From Anaerolineaceae bacterium (GTDB lineage Bacteria > Chloroflexota > Anaerolineae > Anaerolineales > Anaerolineaceae), in NCBI GenBank assembly GCA_003158355.1, contig PMIV01000196.1, forward strand, positions 1-5,470: a DNA stretch of 5,470 bases. Direction: 5' to 3'. A program made the translations under genes and the position numbers. The stretch's first letter is position 1, and each line of letters starts with the position of its first letter. Positions 5,396 through 5,470 of this stretch are shown here, one piece after another. Below the pieces are notes generated by a model that was given only the letters and a program-made list of their open reading frames with translations, made no database searches and was not told the origin of the DNA.

Positions 5396-5470
5396 CTGAA
5401 TATACGATTTCAATAGGGATATATTGTTCTGAATATGAGTTCTAAGATTCTATAGAATGATGTTTGACGG
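5387..5470. repeat. 9-base inverted repeat CCGTCAAAC / GTTTGACGG at the window edge
   Basis: CCGTCAAAC (5387-5395) is the exact reverse complement of GTTTGACGG (5462-5470), the last bases of the window. The 66 bases between are AT-rich and contain the 12-base palindrome ATTCTATAGAAT (5447-5458) and two copies of CTGAATAT (5396-5403 and 5429-5436). The arms could be longer, since the right one is cut. It may be a pair of mobile-element ends, two divergent copies of one element, or a regulatory region. No gene is seen between them. Confidence 0.45.

Overview
The window reads as chromosomal DNA of a bacterium. It holds the 3' part of a drug or peptide export operon, a toxin-antitoxin pair, one unrecognised gene with its own signals, and a gene-free right end with RNA-like structure. 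By eye the base composition is moderate in the export operon and clearly AT-richer around the unknown gene. Purine-rich ribosome sites and ATG, GTG and probable TTG starts are used. The adaptor protein lacks the coiled-coil hairpin that reaches TolC, which fits a monoderm host. An AbrB-type antitoxin next to a Doc toxin is a pairing I associate with Chloroflexota (Anaerolineae-like) and cyanobacteria. I lean to Chloroflexota, but this is inference and is not proven by the window.

Positions 2-3504 are a tight plus-strand operon. It starts with the C-terminal part of an ABC exporter half-transporter, cut by the window edge. A second, complete half-transporter overlaps it by 20 bases, and a small HlyD/EmrA-like membrane-fusion protein follows after one base. 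The two ABC proteins look like an asymmetric heterodimer. The first has Asp for the catalytic Glu and Gln for the switch His, while the second keeps both but has an unusual signature motif. The operon ends at a possible hairpin terminator (3509-3549).

Positions 3550-3783 are non-coding and carry short repeats, then a good promoter and a palindromic operator candidate for the toxin-antitoxin operon. That operon (3784-4412) encodes an AbrB/MazE-type antitoxin and a Doc (Fic-fold) toxin whose GTG start overlaps the antitoxin stop. A terminator candidate follows at 4483-4510.

Positions 4514-5193 form a self-contained single-gene unit: small palindromes, a perfect TATAAT, a gene of about 194 codons of unknown function with probable TTG start, and a terminator.

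Positions 5194-5470 have no convincing protein gene. On the minus strand a GC-rich block lies between AT-rich flanks, has nested long-range complementarity, and ends in a strong terminator-like hairpin plus T-run. It is the best candidate here for an undescribed structured RNA. A 9-base inverted repeat (5387-5395 with 5462-5470) touches the window edge, so the element probably continues outside.
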